DNA of 64,000 nt from the NCBI RefSeq assembly GCF_046630445.1, contig NC_092341.1, positions 2,704,001 through 2,768,000 on the forward strand, written 5' to 3'. A program made the translations under genes and the position numbers. The notes below the pieces were generated by a model, which was given only the letters and a program-made list of their open reading frames with translations, searched no databases and was not told the origin of the DNA. This DNA comes from Rutidosis leptorrhynchoides (lineage: Eukaryota > Streptophyta > Magnoliopsida > Asterales > Asteraceae). Of the stretch, positions 48,801 to 62,400 are shown one piece after another. The stretch's first letter is position 1. Every line of letters starts with the position of its first letter.

Positions 48801-49086
48801 ATGCTTGTATGATATTGTGTAAAAACTGCATTCAAGAAACTTATTTTGTTGTAACATATTTGTATTGTAAACCATTATGTAATGGTCGTGTGTAAACAGG
48901 ATATTTTAGATTATCATTATTTGATAATCTACGTAAAGCTTTTTAAAAATTTATTGATGAAATAAAGGTTATGGTTTGTTTTAAAATGAATGCAGTCTTT
49001 GAAAAACGTCTCATATAGAGGTCAAAATCTCGTAACGAAATCAATTAATATGGAACGTTTTTAATCAATAAGAACGGGACATTTCA
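45838..49086 (+). repeat. 3' LTR of chromovirus copy 1
   Basis: This LTR is 3249 bp and nearly identical to the 5' LTR. Differences include CTCATGTGATTA for CTCAGGTGATTA near 48740 and AAAATTTATTG for AACCTTTATTG near 48947. It is followed by the duplicated GAGTT. Confidence 0.95.
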
Positions 49087-49091
49087 GAGTT

Positions 49092-49547
49092 GTTATGTAG
49101 TATTGAAATAAATGATCAGGTATCTACTTTAACCGATCGAAGTTTTCTTAGATTTTTATTAGGAGGTGAGATGCGCCATATGTCCCTACTAGATATGGCT
49201 CAGGCTTTACGTATATATACGCCTGAGGAACTAGCATCTCCTGATTGTCAAATGTTGATAGTTAATGGTAGGAGGGTTGATGAGAATTTTGATATGAATG
49301 GTGTATGGAGTAGAATGACTAGCCATAACCGATTCAAAGGGGGATCTTACTCTTATCTTGATATTGATAGAGCTGAATTAAGAGTAATCCACAGGTTTTT
49401 AGCCAACTCGATTACACAGCGAGGTAGAAACAAAGAGAAGGTAAATGAACAAGATTTATTCTGCCACATGTGTATTCGAGACCCACAGAGAGCTGTAAGT
49501 ATACCTTATTGTGTGGGTTATTATCTATCGACTATGATTAGGGGTAT
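49092..49547 (+). pseudogene. Third Athila ORF, middle part between the two insertions
   Basis: Counting the GAGTT duplication once, the reading frame of 35614-35996 continues directly here, with an open frame containing blocks such as MRHMSLLDMAQALRIYTPEE and DLFCHMCIRDPQRAVSIPYC. It is cut at 49548 by the second chromovirus. This 456-bp segment is the only Athila sequence between the two insertions. Confidence 0.75.
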
Positions 49548-52500
49548 TGAAATGTCCCGTTCTTATTGATTAAAAACGTTCCATATTAATTGATTTCGTT
49601 GCGAGGTTTTGACCTCTATATGAGACGTTTTTCAAAGACTGCATTCATTTTTAAAACAAACCATAACCTTTATTTCATAAATAAAGGTTTAAAAAAACTT
49701 TACGTAGATTATCAAATAATGATAATCTAAAATATCCTGTTTACACACGACCATTACATAATGGTTTACAATACAAATATGTTACATCGAAATCAGTTTC
49801 TTGAATGCAGTTTTTACACAGTATCGTACAAACATAGACTCCAAATCTTGTCCTTATTTTAGTATGCAACAGTGGAAGCTCTTAGTATTTACCTGAGAAT
49901 AAACATGCCATAAACGTCAACAAAAATGTTGGTGAGTTATAGGTTTAACCTATATATATCAAATCGTAACAATAGACCACAAGATTTCATATTTCAATAT
50001 ACATCCCATACATAGAGATAAAAATCATTCATATGGTGAACACCTGGTAACCGACATTAACAAGATGCATATATATAAGAATATCCCCATCATTCCGGGA
50101 CACCCTTCGGATATGATATAAATTTCGAAGTACTAAAGCATCCGGTACTTTGGATGGGGTTTGTTAGGCCCAATAGATCTATCTTTAGGATTCGCGTCAA
50201 TTAGGGTGTCTGTTCCCTAATTTTTAGATTACCAGACTTAATAAAAAGGGGCATATTCGATTTCGATAATTCAACCATAGAATGTAGTTTCACGTACTTG
50301 TGTCTATTTTGTAAATCATTTATAAAACCTGCATGTATTCTCATCCCAAAAATATTAGATTTTAAAAGTGGGACTATAACTCACTTTCACAGATTTTTAC
50401 TTCGTCGGGAAGTAAGACTTGGCCACTGGTTGATTCACGAACCTATAACAATATATACATATATATCAAAGTATGTTCAAAATATATTTACAACACTTTT
50501 AATATATTTTGATGTTTTAAGTTTATTAAGTCAGCTGTCCTCGTTAGTAACCTAAAACTAGTTGTCCACAGTTAGATGTACAGAAATAAATCGATAAATA
50601 TTATCTTGAATCAATCCACGACCCAGTGTATACGTATCTCAGTATTGATCATAACTCAAACTATATATATTTTGGAATCAACCTCAACCCTGTATAGCTA
50701 ACTCCAACATTCACATATAGAGTGTCTATGGTTATTCCGAAATATATATAGATGTGTCGACATGATAGGTCGAAACATTGTATACGTGTCTATGGTATCT
50801 CAAGATTACATAATATACAATACAAGTTGATTAAGTTATGGTTGGAATAGATTTGTTACCAATTTTCACGTAGCTAAAATGAGAAAAATTATCCAATCTT
50901 GTTTTACCCATAACTTCTTCATTTTAAATCCGTTTTGAGTGAATCAAATTGCTATGGTTTCATATTGAACTCTATTTTATGAATCTAAACAGAAAAAGTA
51001 TAGGTTTATGGTCGAAAAAATAAGTTACAAGTCGTTTTTGTAAAGGTAGTCATTTCAGTCGAACGAACGACGTCTAGATGACCATTTTAGAAAACATACT
51101 TCCACTTTGAGTTTAACCATAATTTTTGGATATAGTTTCATGTTCATAATAAAAATCATTTTCTCAGAATAACAACTTTTAAATCAAAGTTTATCATAGT
51201 TTTTAATTAACTAACCCAAAACAGCCCGCGGTGTTACTACGACGGCGTAAATCCGGTTTTACGGTGTTTTTCGTGTTTCCAGATTTTAAATCATTAAGTT
51301 AGAATATCATATAGATATAGAACATGTGTTTAGTTGATTTTAAAAGTCAAGTTAGAAGGATTAACTTTTGTTTGCGAACAAGTTTAGAATTAACTAAACT
51401 ATGTTCTAGTGATTACAAGTTTAAACCTTCGAATAAGATAGCTTTATATGTATGAATCGAATGATGTTATGAACATCATTACTACCTTAAGTTCCTTGGA
51501 TAAACCTACTGGAAAACAGAAAAATGGATCTAGCTTCAACGGATCCTTGGATGGCTCGAAGTTCTTGAAGCAGAATCATGACACGAAAACAAGTTCAAGT
51601 AAGATCATCACTTGAAATAAGATTGTTATAGTTATAGAAATTGAACCAAAGTTTGAATATGATTATTACCTTGTATTAGAATGATAACCTACTGTAAGAA
51701 ACAAAGATTTCTTGAGGTTGGATGATCACCTTACAAGATTGGAAGTGAGCTAGTAAACTTGAAAGTATTCTTGATTTTATGTAACTAGAACTTATAGAAT
51801 ATATGAAGAACACTTAGAACTTGAAGATAGAACTTGAGAGAGATCAATTAGATGAAGAAAATTGAAGAATGAAAGTGTTTGTAGGTGTTTTTGGTCGTTG
51901 GTGTATGGATTAGATATAAAGGATATGTAATTTTGTTTTCATGTAAATAAGTCATGAATGATTACTCATATTTTTGTAATTTTATGAGATATTTCATGCT
52001 AGTTGCCAAATGATGGTTCCCACATGTGTTAGGTGACTCACATGGGCTGCTAAAAGCTGATTATTGGAGTGTATATACCAATAGTACATACATCTAGAAG
52101 CTGTGTATTGTACGAGTACGAATACGGGTGCATACGAGTAGAATTGTTGATGAAACTGAACGAGGATGTAATTGTAAGCATTTTTGTTAAGTAGAAGTAT
52201 TTTGATAAGTGTATTGAAGTCTTTCAAATGTGTATAAATACATATTAAAACACTACATGTATATACATTTTAACTGAGTCGTTAAGTCATCGTTAGTCGT
52301 TACATGTAAGTGTTGTTTTGAAACCTTTAGGTTAACGATCTTGTTAAATGTTGTTAACCCAATGTTTATAATATCAAATGAGATTTTAAATTATTATATT
52401 ATCATGATATTATCATGTATGAATATCTCTTAATATGATATATATACATTAAATGTCTTTACAACGATAATCGTTACATATATGTCTCGTTTAAAAATCA

Positions 52501-52801
52501 TTAAGTTAGTAGTCTTGTTTTTACATATGTAGTTCATTGTTAATATACTTAATGATATATTTACTTATCATAGTATCATGTTAACTATATATATATCCAT
52601 ATATATGTCATCATATAGTTTTTACAAGTTTTAACGTTCGTGAATCACCGGTCAACTTGGGTGGTCAATTGTCTATATGAAACATATTTCAATTAATCAA
52701 GTCTTAACAAGTTTGATTGCTTAACATGTTGGAAATATTTAATCATTTAAATATCAATCTCAATTAATATATATAAACATGGAAAAGTTCGGGTCACTAC
52801 A
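49548..52801 (-). repeat. 3' LTR of chromovirus copy 2
   Basis: Read on the minus strand it begins TGTAGTGACCCGAAC and ends GGGACATTTCA. The length is 3254 bp. The hairpin module is at 50199-50222 and the candidate TATA at 51913-51920. Confidence 0.95.
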
Positions 52802-52814
52802 GTACCTACCCGTT
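52802..52814 (-). other. Polypurine-tract region of chromovirus copy 2
   Basis: The reverse complement reads AACGGGTAGGTAC, identical to copy 1, and abuts the 3' LTR. Confidence 0.6.
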
Positions 52815-52836
52815 AAATAAATTTCGTCCCGAAATT

Positions 52837-55800
52837 TTAAGCTGTTGAAGGTGTTGACAAATCTTCTGGAAATAGATGTGGGTATTTCTTCTTCATATGA
52901 TCTTCACGCTCCCAGGTGAACTCGGGTCCTCTACGAGCATTCCATCGAACCTTAACAATTGGTATCTTGTTTTGCTTAAGTCTTTTAACCTCACGATCCA
53001 TTATTTCGACGGGTTCTTCGATGAATTGAAGTTTTTCGTTGATTTTGATTTCATCTAACGAAATAGTGAGATCTTCTTTAGCAAAACATTTCTTCAAATT
53101 CGAGACGTGAAAAGTGTTATGTACAGCCGCGAGTTGTTGAGGTAACTCAAGTCGGTAAGCTACTGGTCCGACACGATCAATAATCTTGAATGGTCCAATA
53201 TACCTTGGATTTAATTTCCCTCATTTACCAAATCGAACAACGCCTTTCCAAGGTGCAACTTTAAGCATGACCATCTCTCCAATTTCAAATTCTATATCTT
53301 TTCTTTTAATGTCAGCGTAGCTCTTTTATCGACTTTGGGCGGTTTTCAACCGTTGTTGAATTTGGATGATCTTCTCGGTAGTTTCTTGTATAATCTCCGG
53401 ACCCGTAATCTGTCTATCCCCCACTTCACTCCAACAAATCTGAGACCTGCACTTTCTACCATAAAGTGCTTCAAACGGCGCCATCTCAATGCTTGAATGG
53501 TAGCTGTTGTTGTAGGAAAATTCTGCTAACGGTAGATGTCGATCCCAACTGTTTCCGAAATCAATAACACATGCTCGTAGCATGTCTTCAAGCGTTTGTA
53601 TCGTCCTTTCGCTCTGCCCATCAGTTTGTGGATGATAGGCAGTACTCATGTCTAGACGAGTTCCTAATGCTTGCTGTAATGTCTGCCAGAATCTTGAAAT
53701 AAATCTGCCATCCCTATAAGAGATAATAGAGATAGGTATTCCATGTCTGGAGATGACTTCCTTCAAATACATTCGTGCTAACTTCTCCATCTTGTCATCT
53801 TCTCTTATTGGCAGGAAGTGTGCTGATTTGGTGAGACGATCAACTATTACCCAAATAGTATCAAAACCACTTGCAGTCCTTGGCAATTTAGTGATGAACT
53901 CCATGGTAATGTTTTCCCATTTCCATTCCGGGATTTCGGGTTGTTGAAGTAGACCTGATGGTTTCTGATGCTCAGCTTTGACCTTAGAACACGTCAAACA
54001 TTCTCCTACGTATTTAGCAACATCGGCTTTCATACCCGGCCACCAAAAATGTTTCTTGAGATCCTTGTACATCTTCCCCGTTCCAGGATGTATTGAGTAT
54101 CTGGTTTTATGAGCTTCTCTAAGTACCATTTCTCTCATATCTCCAAATTTTGGAACCCAAATCCTTTCAGCCCTATATCGGGTTCCGTCTTCCCGAATAT
54201 TAAGATGCTTCTCCGATCCTTTGGGTATTTCATCCTTTAAATTTCCCATTTTTAAAACTCCTTGTTGCGCCTCCTTTATTTGAGTAGTAAGGTTATTATG
54301 AATCATTATATTCATAGATTTTGCTCGAATGGGTTCTCTGTCCTTCCTGCTCAAGGCATCGGCTACCACATTTGCCTTCCCCGGGTGGTAACGAATCTCA
54401 AAGTCGTAATCATTCAATAATTCAATCCACCTACGCTGCCTCATATTCTGTTGTTTCTGATTAAATATGTGTTGAAGACTTTTGTGGTCGGTATATATAA
54501 TACTTTTGACCCCATATAAGTAGTACCTCCAAGTCTTTAATGCAAAAACAACCGCGCCTAATTCCAAATCATGCGTCGTCTAATTTTGTTCGTGAATCTT
54601 CAATTGTCTAGACGCATAAGCAATCACCTTCGTTCGTTGCATTAATACACAACCGAGACCTTGCTTTGATGCGTCACAATAAATCACAAAATCATCATTC
54701 CCTTCAGGCAATGACAATATAGGTGCCGTAGTTAGCTTTTTCTTCAATAACTGAAACGCTTTCTCTTGTTCATCATTCCATTCAAATTTCTTCCCTTTAT
54801 GCGTTAATGCAGTCAAGGGTTTTGCTATTCTGGAAAAGTCTTGGATGAACCTTCTGTAGTAACCAGCTAGTCCTAAAAACTGGCGTATGTGTTTTTGAGT
54901 TTTTGGGGTTTCCCACTTTTCAACAGTTTCTATCTTTGCCGGATCCACCTTAATACCTTCTTTGTTCACTATGTGACCGAGGAATTGAACTTCTTCCAAC
55001 CAAAATGCACACTTTGAAAACTTAGCGTACAATTCTTCCTTCCTCAATACTTCTAACACCTTTCTCAAATGTTCACCGTGTTCTTGGTCATTCTTTGAGT
55101 AAATAAGTATGTCATCAATGAAAACAATGACAAACTTGTCAAGGTATGGTCCACACACTCGGTTCATAAGGTCCATGAACACAGCTGGTGCATTAGTTAA
55201 ACCAAACGGCATGACCATAAACTCGTAATGACCGTAACGTGTTCTGAAAGCAGTCTTTGGAATATCATCTTCTTTCACCCGCATTTGATGATACCCGGAA
55301 CGTAAGTCAATCTTTGAATAAACAGACGAGCCTTGTAGTTGATCAAATAAGTCGTCGATTCTCGGTAGTGGGTAGCGGTTCTTGATGGTAAGTTTGTTCA
55401 ACTCTCGGTAGTCGATACACAACCTGAATGTACCATCTTTCTTCTTGACAAACAAAATAGGAGCTCCCCACGGTGATGTGCTTGGTCGAATGAAACCACG
55501 CTCTAAAAGTTCTTGTAATTGGCTTTGCAATTCTTTCATCTCGCTGGGTGCGAGTCTGTAAGGAGCACGAGCTATTGGTGCAGCTCCTGGTACCAGATCT
55601 ATTTGAAATTCAACGGATCGATGTGGGGGTAATCCCGGTAATTCTTTCGGAAATACATCGGGAAATTCTTTTGCAATGGGAACATCATTGATGCTCTTTT
55701 CTTCAGTTTGTACTTTCTTGACGTGTGCTAGAATAGCATAGCAACCTTTTCTTATTAGTTTTTGTGCCTTCAAATTACTAATAAGATGTAGCTTCGTGTT

Positions 55801-56549
55801 GCCCTTTTCTCCGTACACCATTAAGGGTTTTCCTTTTTCTCGTATAATGCGAATTGCATTTTTGTAACAAACGATCTCTGCTTTCACTTCTTTCAACCAG
55901 TCCATACCAATTATCACATCAAAACTCCCTAACTCTACTGGTATCAAATCAATCTTAAATGTTTCGCTAACCAGTTTAATTTCTCGATTCCGACATATAT
56001 TATCTGCTGAAATTAATTTACCATTTGCTAATTTGAGTAAAAATTTACTATCCAAAGGCGTCAATGGACAACTTAATTTAGCACAAAAATCTCTACTCAT
56101 ATAGCTTCTATCCGCACCCGAATCAAATAAAACGTAAGCAGATTTATTGTCAATAAGAAACGTACCCGTAACAAGCTCCGGGTCTTCCTGTGCCTCTGCC
56201 GCATTAATATTGAAAACTCTTCCGCGGCCTTGTCCATTCGTGTTCTCCTGGTTCGGGCAATTTCTAATAATGTGGCCCGGTTTTCCACATTTATAAGAAA
56301 CTACATTGGCATAACTTGATCCGACACTACTTGCTCCGCCATTACTCGTTCCGACACCATTTGTTCCTTTCGTTCTATTAACCCCTGGTCCGTAGACCTC
56401 ACACTTCACCGCGCTATGACCATTTCTTTTACATTTATTGCAAAATTTGGTGCAGAACCCCGAGTGATACTTTTCACACCTTTGGCATAGCTGCTTCTGA
56501 TTGTTGTTGTTGTTGAGGTTATTATTGTTGTTGGGATGATTGTAGTTGC

Positions 56550-56590
<41 letters not shown>

Positions 56591-57426
56591 TTGGGCCGTT
56601 TGTTGTAGTTGCGATTGATGTTGCGATTGTTGGGATAATTGTTGCGATTATTGTTGTAATTGCTGTTGTTGTTGTATTGGTGATTCTTATCACCGTTTTT
56701 CTCCCACTTTCTTTTGACTTGCTTCACACTGGCCTCTTCAGCAGTCTGTTCTTTAATTCTTTCTTCAATCTGGTTCACTAGTTTGTGAGCCATTCTACAT
56801 GCCTATTGTATGGAGGCGGGCTCGTGTGAACTTATATCTTCTTGGATTCTTTCCGGTAATCCTTTCACAAACGCGTCGATCTTCTCTTCCTCATCTTCGA
56901 ATGCTCCCGGACACAATAGGCACAATTCTGTGAATCGTCTTTCGTACGTGGTAATATCAAATCCTTGGGTTCGTAACCCTCTAAGTTCTGTCTTGAGCTT
57001 ATTGACCTCGGTTCTGGGACGGTACTTCTCGTTCATCAAGTGCTTGAATGCTGACCACGGTAGTGCGTACGCATCGTCTTGTCCCACTTGCTCTAGATAG
57101 GTATTCCACCATGTTAACGCAGAACCTGTGAAGGTATGCGTAGCGTACTTCACTTTGTCCTCTTCAGTACACTTACTTATGGCAAACACCGATTCGACCT
57201 TCTCGGTCCACCGTTTCAATCCGATCGGTCCTTCGGTTCCATAATATTCCAAAGGTTTGCAGGCAGTGAATTCTTTGTAGGTGCATCCTACACGATTTCC
57301 TGTACTGCCAGATCCAAGGTTATTGTTGGTATGTAGCGCAGCCTGTACTGCGGCTATGTTTGAAGCTAGAAAAGTACGGAATTCCTCTTCATTCATATTC
57401 ACGGTGTGTCGAGTAGTCGGTGCCAT
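52837..57426 (-). pseudogene. Chromovirus gag-pol, copy 2 (four stops)
   Basis: This has the same domain order as copy 1, starting at ATG 57426. Stops: TAG at 56805-56803 (sister CAG), TAG at 54582-54580 (sister TAT), TAA at 53328-53326 (sister CAA) and TGA at 53223-53221 (sister CGA). The A run that is short in copy 1 has five A here (54253-54249), so the frame is kept. Two key residues are altered: the first Cys of the CCHC knuckle is Ser ([10 protein letters not shown]), and the first integrase catalytic Asp is Glu (codon at 53901-53899). The second integrase position is Tyr (53718-53716), as in copy 1. The Asn-rich linker is longer than in copy 1 by several AAC codons (56540-56590). Confidence 0.93.
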
Positions 57427-57768
57427 TTCCTTCAAAATAGTCAAATGGAACAAGCTAATCATACAGAATATTAAGAGTAGTTAATAGTATTTCGTAGCAT
57501 AATATGAACTCATTTATAAAAGCTTTTTCTTCATATTAGCGTTTTATAAGTTTAAATTCTGGTAGTACCTACCCGTTAAGTTCATACTTAGTAGATAATA
57601 TACAATTCAACTACTACAATTCTATATGAAAAAACTGATTATAATAATATTTCGCGTTCAAACTTTTACACAATATTTTACAAACTTACAATACCGCTTA
57701 TTTTACATATAGCATGAAATATAGCACACAATAAATTTGATACAAGATGGTTGTGAAGATAATTCTAG

Positions 57769-58452
57769 CTAGTACACAAGTCGTTCAGCAAAGGCAATAA
57801 AGACACGTAATTCATACGTCCAGAAACAAGTCATGCATTCTGGTTTTACTAGGATTACTTCCCATCCTTGGTCCTGTGGAACATAACCGTTATGGCCGTT
57901 GATAAGACATCGTGTTGTAACGTCGTCAAAGGGACGAGGGTTACGTAATGTCCAACAGTCCCGTAACAATCTAAAAACCTCATTTGTTACCCTAATTACC
58001 GACTCCGTCACTTGTGGGAACGTTTTGTTTAATAGTTGTAGCCCGATGTTCTTGTTCTCACTTTGGTGAGAAGCGAACATTACTAATCCGTAAGCATAGC
58101 ATGCTTCTTTATGTTGCTTGTTAGCCGCTTTTTCTAAATCATGAAGTCCTATATTCGGATACATTGAGTCAAAATAATTTCTTAACCCGTTGCGTAAAAT
58201 AGCATTTGGGTTTCCCGCAATATATGCGTCAAAGTAAACACATCGTAACTTATGGGTTTCCCAATGTGATATCCCCTATCTTTCAAACGAAAGTCTCTTA
58301 TAAACCAAGACATTCTTGGAACGTTCTTCGAATGTCTTACAAACTGATCTCGCCTTAAATAGTTGTGCCGAGAAATTCTGACCGACTCTAGACAGGATTT
58401 CATCAATCATGTCTCCGGGTAGGTCTCTTAAAATATTGGGTTGTCTATCCAT
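57769..58452 (-). pseudogene. F-box-like ORF of chromovirus copy 2, one stop
   Basis: The length equals copy 1 (228 codons with the stop). TAG at 58278-58276 replaces TGG at codon 59, directly after the F-box region. Other differences from copy 1 are a mix of synonymous changes (for example GAT/GAC, GGC/GGG and CGC/CGA) and replacements. Confidence 0.7.
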
Positions 58453-58591
58453 TTTGTGTTTTTAAACTGTAAAATAGACAAGAGTTAGATTCATAAAAAA
58501 AAAATACTTATTAATACAAGCAATTTTTACATATATCATAAAGCATAAGCACACTATATTACATATATTACACCACACGAATACAACTATC

Positions 58592-59206
58592 TTATTCCGA
58601 CTCGCTTATTTCTTCTTCTTCGGTTTTGGTTCGTTTTGCCAAGTTTCTAGAGATATACAATGTTCCCCTAATACGAGCCGTCATTTTCCACATTGGTTTA
58701 GAAAAACCTGGTGGTTTAGAGGTTCCCGGGTCAATGTTACAACTTAAGGACTTCGGGGGTTGACGATACATATAAAGTTCATCGGGGTTGGAATTAGATT
58801 TCTCTATTTTTATGCCCTTTCCCTTATTATTTTCTTTTGCCTTTTTAAATTCAGTTGGGGTAATTTCTATAACATCATCGGAATTCTCGTCGGAATCCGA
58901 TTCATCGGAGAATTGGTAATCCTCCCAATATTTTGCTTCCTTGGCGGAAACACCATTGACCATAATTAACCTTGGTCGGTTGGTTGAGGATTTTCTTTTA
59001 CTTAACCATTTTATTATTTCCCCCACCGGTTCTATTTCTTCATCCGGTTCCGATTCTTCTTCCGGTTCCGATTCTTCTTCCGGTTCCGACTCTTCTTCCG
59101 GTTCCTCTTCGGGAACTTGTGAATCAGTCCACGAATCATTCCAATTTACATTTGACTCTTCATTATTATTAGGTGAGTCAATGGGACTTGTTCTAGAGGT
59201 AGACAT
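58592..59206 (-). CDS. Acidic accessory ORF of chromovirus copy 2 (intact)
   Basis: The ORF has 204 codons without a break. The N-terminal part has repeated Pro-Glu-Glu-Glu-Ser units (acidic). It is followed by DESDSDENSDD, a Lys-rich stretch (KKAKENNKGKGIKIEK) and a C-terminus with RNLAKRTKTEEEE. No named domain is recognised. It is probably an unstructured accessory protein; its function is unknown. It directly follows the 5' LTR and primer-binding site and precedes the F-box ORF, so it may share one transcript with that ORF. Confidence 0.6.
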   Translation of the reverse strand: MSTSRTSPIDSPNNNEESNVNWNDSWTDSQVPEEEPEEESEPEEESEPEEESEPDEEIEPVGEIIKWLSKRKSSTNRPRLIMVNGVSAKEAKYWEDYQFSDESDSDENSDDVIEITPTEFKKAKENNKGKGIKIEKSNSNPDELYMYRQPPKSLSCNIDPGTSKPPGFSKPMWKMTARIRGTLYISRNLAKRTKTEEEEISESE

Positions 59207-59401
59207 CTATCACATAATATCAAACGTGTTAAGAGATTAATATATCACATAATATTCACATGTTAAAAATATATAGTTTCCAACAAAATTTGTTAAGCAA
59301 TCATTTTTCAAGTAAACACGGTCGAAGTCCAGACTCACTAATGCATCCTAACAAACTCGATAAGACACACTAATGTAAAATTCTGGTTCTCTAAGACCAA
59401 C

Positions 59402-59413
59402 GCTCGGATACCA
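59402..59413 (-). other. Primer-binding site of chromovirus copy 2
   Basis: On the minus strand TGGTATCCGAGC differs by one base from the copy 1 site TGGTATCAGAGC. It lies two bases from the LTR end. Confidence 0.8.
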
Positions 59414-59415
59414 AC

Positions 59416-62400
59416 TGAAATGTCCCGTTCTTATTGATTAAAAACGTTCCATATTAATTGATTTCGTTGCGAGGTTTTGACCTCTATATGAGACGTTTTT
59501 CAAAGACTGCATTCATTTTTAAAACAAACCATAACCTTTATTTCATAAAGAAAGGTTTAAAAAAAAACTTTACGTAGATTATCAAATAATGATAATCTAA
59601 AATATCCTGTTTACACACGACCATTACATAATGGTTTACAATACAAATATGTTACATCGAAATCAGTTTCTTGAATGCAGTTTTTACACAGTATCATACA
59701 AACATAGACTCCAAATCTTGTCCTTATTTTAGTATACAACAGCGGAAGCTCTTAGTATTTACCTGAGAATAAACATGCCTTAAACGTCAACAAAAATGTT
59801 GGTGAGTTATAGGTTTAACCAATATATATCAAATCGTAACAATAGACCACAAAATTTCATATTTCAATATAAATCCCATACATAGAGATAAAAATCATTC
59901 ATATGGTGAACACCTGGTAACCGACATTAACAAGATGCATATATATAAGAATATCCCCATCATTCCGGGACACCCTTCGGATATGATATAAATTTCGAAG
60001 TACTAAAGCATCCGGTATTTGGGATGGGGTTTGTTAGGCCCAATAGATCTATCTTTAGGATTCGCGTCAATTAGGGTGTTTATTCCCTAATTTTTAGATT
60101 ACCAGACTTAATAAAAAGGGGCATATTCGATTTCGATAATTCAACCATAGAATGTAGTTTCACGTACTTGTGTCTATTTTGTAAATCATTTATAAAACCT
60201 GCATGTATTCTCATCCCAAAAATATTAGATTTTAAAAGTGGGACTATAACTCACTTTCACAGATTTTTACTTCGTCGGGAAGTAAGACTTGGCCACTGGT
60301 TGATTCACGAACCTATAACAATATATACATATATATCAAAGTATGTTCAAAATATATTTACAACACTTTTAATATATTTTGATGTTTTAAGTTTATTAAG
60401 TCAGCTGTCCTCGTTAGTAACCTAAAACTAGTTGTCCACAGTTAGATGTACAGAAATAAATCGATAAATATTATCTTGAATCAATCCACGACCCAGTGTA
60501 TACGTATCTCAGTATTGATCACAACTCAAACTATATATATTTTGGAATCAACCTCAACCCTGTATAGCTAACTCCAACATTCACATATAGAGTGTCTATG
60601 GTTGTTCTGAAATATATATAGATGTGTCGACATGATAGGTTGAAACATTGTATACGTGTCTATGGTATCTCAAGATTACATAATATACAATACAAGTTGA
60701 TTAAGTTATGGTTGGAATAGATTTGTTACCAATTTTCACGTAGCTAAAATGAGAAAAATTATCCAATCTTGTTTTACCCATAACTTCTTCATTTTAAATC
60801 CGTTTTGAGTGAATCAAATTGCTATGGTTTCATATTGAACTCTATTTTATGAATCTAAGCAGAAAAAATATAGGTTTATAGTCGAAAAAATAAGTTACAA
60901 GTCATTTTTGTAAAGGTAGTCATTTCAGTCGAAAGAACGACGTCTAGATGACCATTTTAGAAAATATACTTCCACTTTGAGTTTAAACATAATTTTTGGA
61001 TATAGTTTCATGTTCATAATAAAAATCATTTTCTCAGAATAACAACTTTTAAATCAAAGTTTATCATAGTTTTTAATTAACTAACCCAAAACAGCCCGCG
61101 GTGTTACTACGACGGCGTAAATCCGGTTTTACGGTGTTTTTCGTGTTTCCAGGTTTTAAATCATTAAGTTAGCATATCATATAGATATAGAACATGTGTT
61201 TAGTTGATTTTAAAAGTCAAGTTAGAAGGATTAACTTTTGTTTGCGAACAAGTTTAGAATTAACTAAACTATGTTCTAGTGATTACAAGTTTAAACCTTC
61301 GAATAAGATAGCTTTATATGTATGAATCGAATGATGTTATGAACATCATTACTACCTTAAGTTCCTTGGATAAACCTACTGGAAAACAGAAAAATGGATC
61401 TAGCTTCAACGGATCCTTGGATGGCTCGAAGTTCTTGAAGCAGAATCATGACACGAAAACAAGTTCAAGTAAGATCATCACTTGAAATAAGATTGTTATA
61501 GTTATAGAAATTGAACCAAAGTTTGAATATGATTATTAACTTGTATTAGAATGATAACCTACTGTAAGAAACAAAGATTTCTTGAGGTTGGATGATCACC
61601 TTACAAGATTGGAAGTGAGCTAGTAAACTTGAAAGTATTTTTGATTTTATGTAACTAGAACTTGTAGAATATATGAAGAACACTTAGAACTTGAAGATAG
61701 AACTTGAGAAAGATCAATTAGATGAAGAAAATTGAAGAATGAAAGTGTTTGTAGGTGTTTTTGGTCGTTGGTGTATGGATTAGATATAAAGGATATGTAA
61801 TTTTGTTTTCATGTAAATAAGTCATGAATGATTACTCATATTTTTGTAATTTTATGAGATATTTCATGCTAGTTGCCAAATGATGGTTCCCACATGTGTT
61901 AGGTGACTCACATGGGCTGCTAAGAGCTGATCATTGGAGTGTATATACAAATAGTACATACATCTAGAAGCTGTGTATTGTACGAGTACGAATACGGGTG
62001 CATACGAGTAGAATTGTTGATGAAACTGAACGAGGATGTAATTGTAAGCATTTTTGTTAAGTAGAAGTATTTTGATAAGTGTATTGAAGTCTTTCAAAAG
62101 TGTATAAATACATATTAAAACACTACATGTATATACATTTTAACTGAGTCGTTAAGTCATCGTTAGTCGTTACATGTAAGTGTTGTTTTGAAACCTTTAG
62201 GTTAACGATCTTGTTAAATGTTGTTAACCCAATGTTTATAATATCAAATGAGATTTTAAATTATTATATTATCATGATATTATCATGTATGAATATCTCT
62301 TAATATGATATATATACATTAAATGTCTTTACAACGATAATCGTTACATATATGTCTCGTTTAAAAATCATTAAGTTAGTAGTCTTGTTTTTACATATGT

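Larger units (their letters stand above)
35997..49086 (+). mobile_element. Full-length Tekay-type chromovirus, copy 1 (family A)
   Basis: The element is 13090 bp with LTRs of 3247 and 3249 bp, a TG...CA structure, an initiator-Met primer-binding site and perfect 5-bp target duplications GAGTT at 35992-35996 and 49087-49091. It is inserted in the third ORF of the Athila element. By eye I count only about 20-25 differences between its two LTRs, so the insertion is recent. Order: 5' LTR, acidic ORF, F-box ORF, palindrome, gag-pol with chromodomain, polypurine tract, 3' LTR. It has two in-frame stops and one frameshift in coding sequence. Confidence 0.95.
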
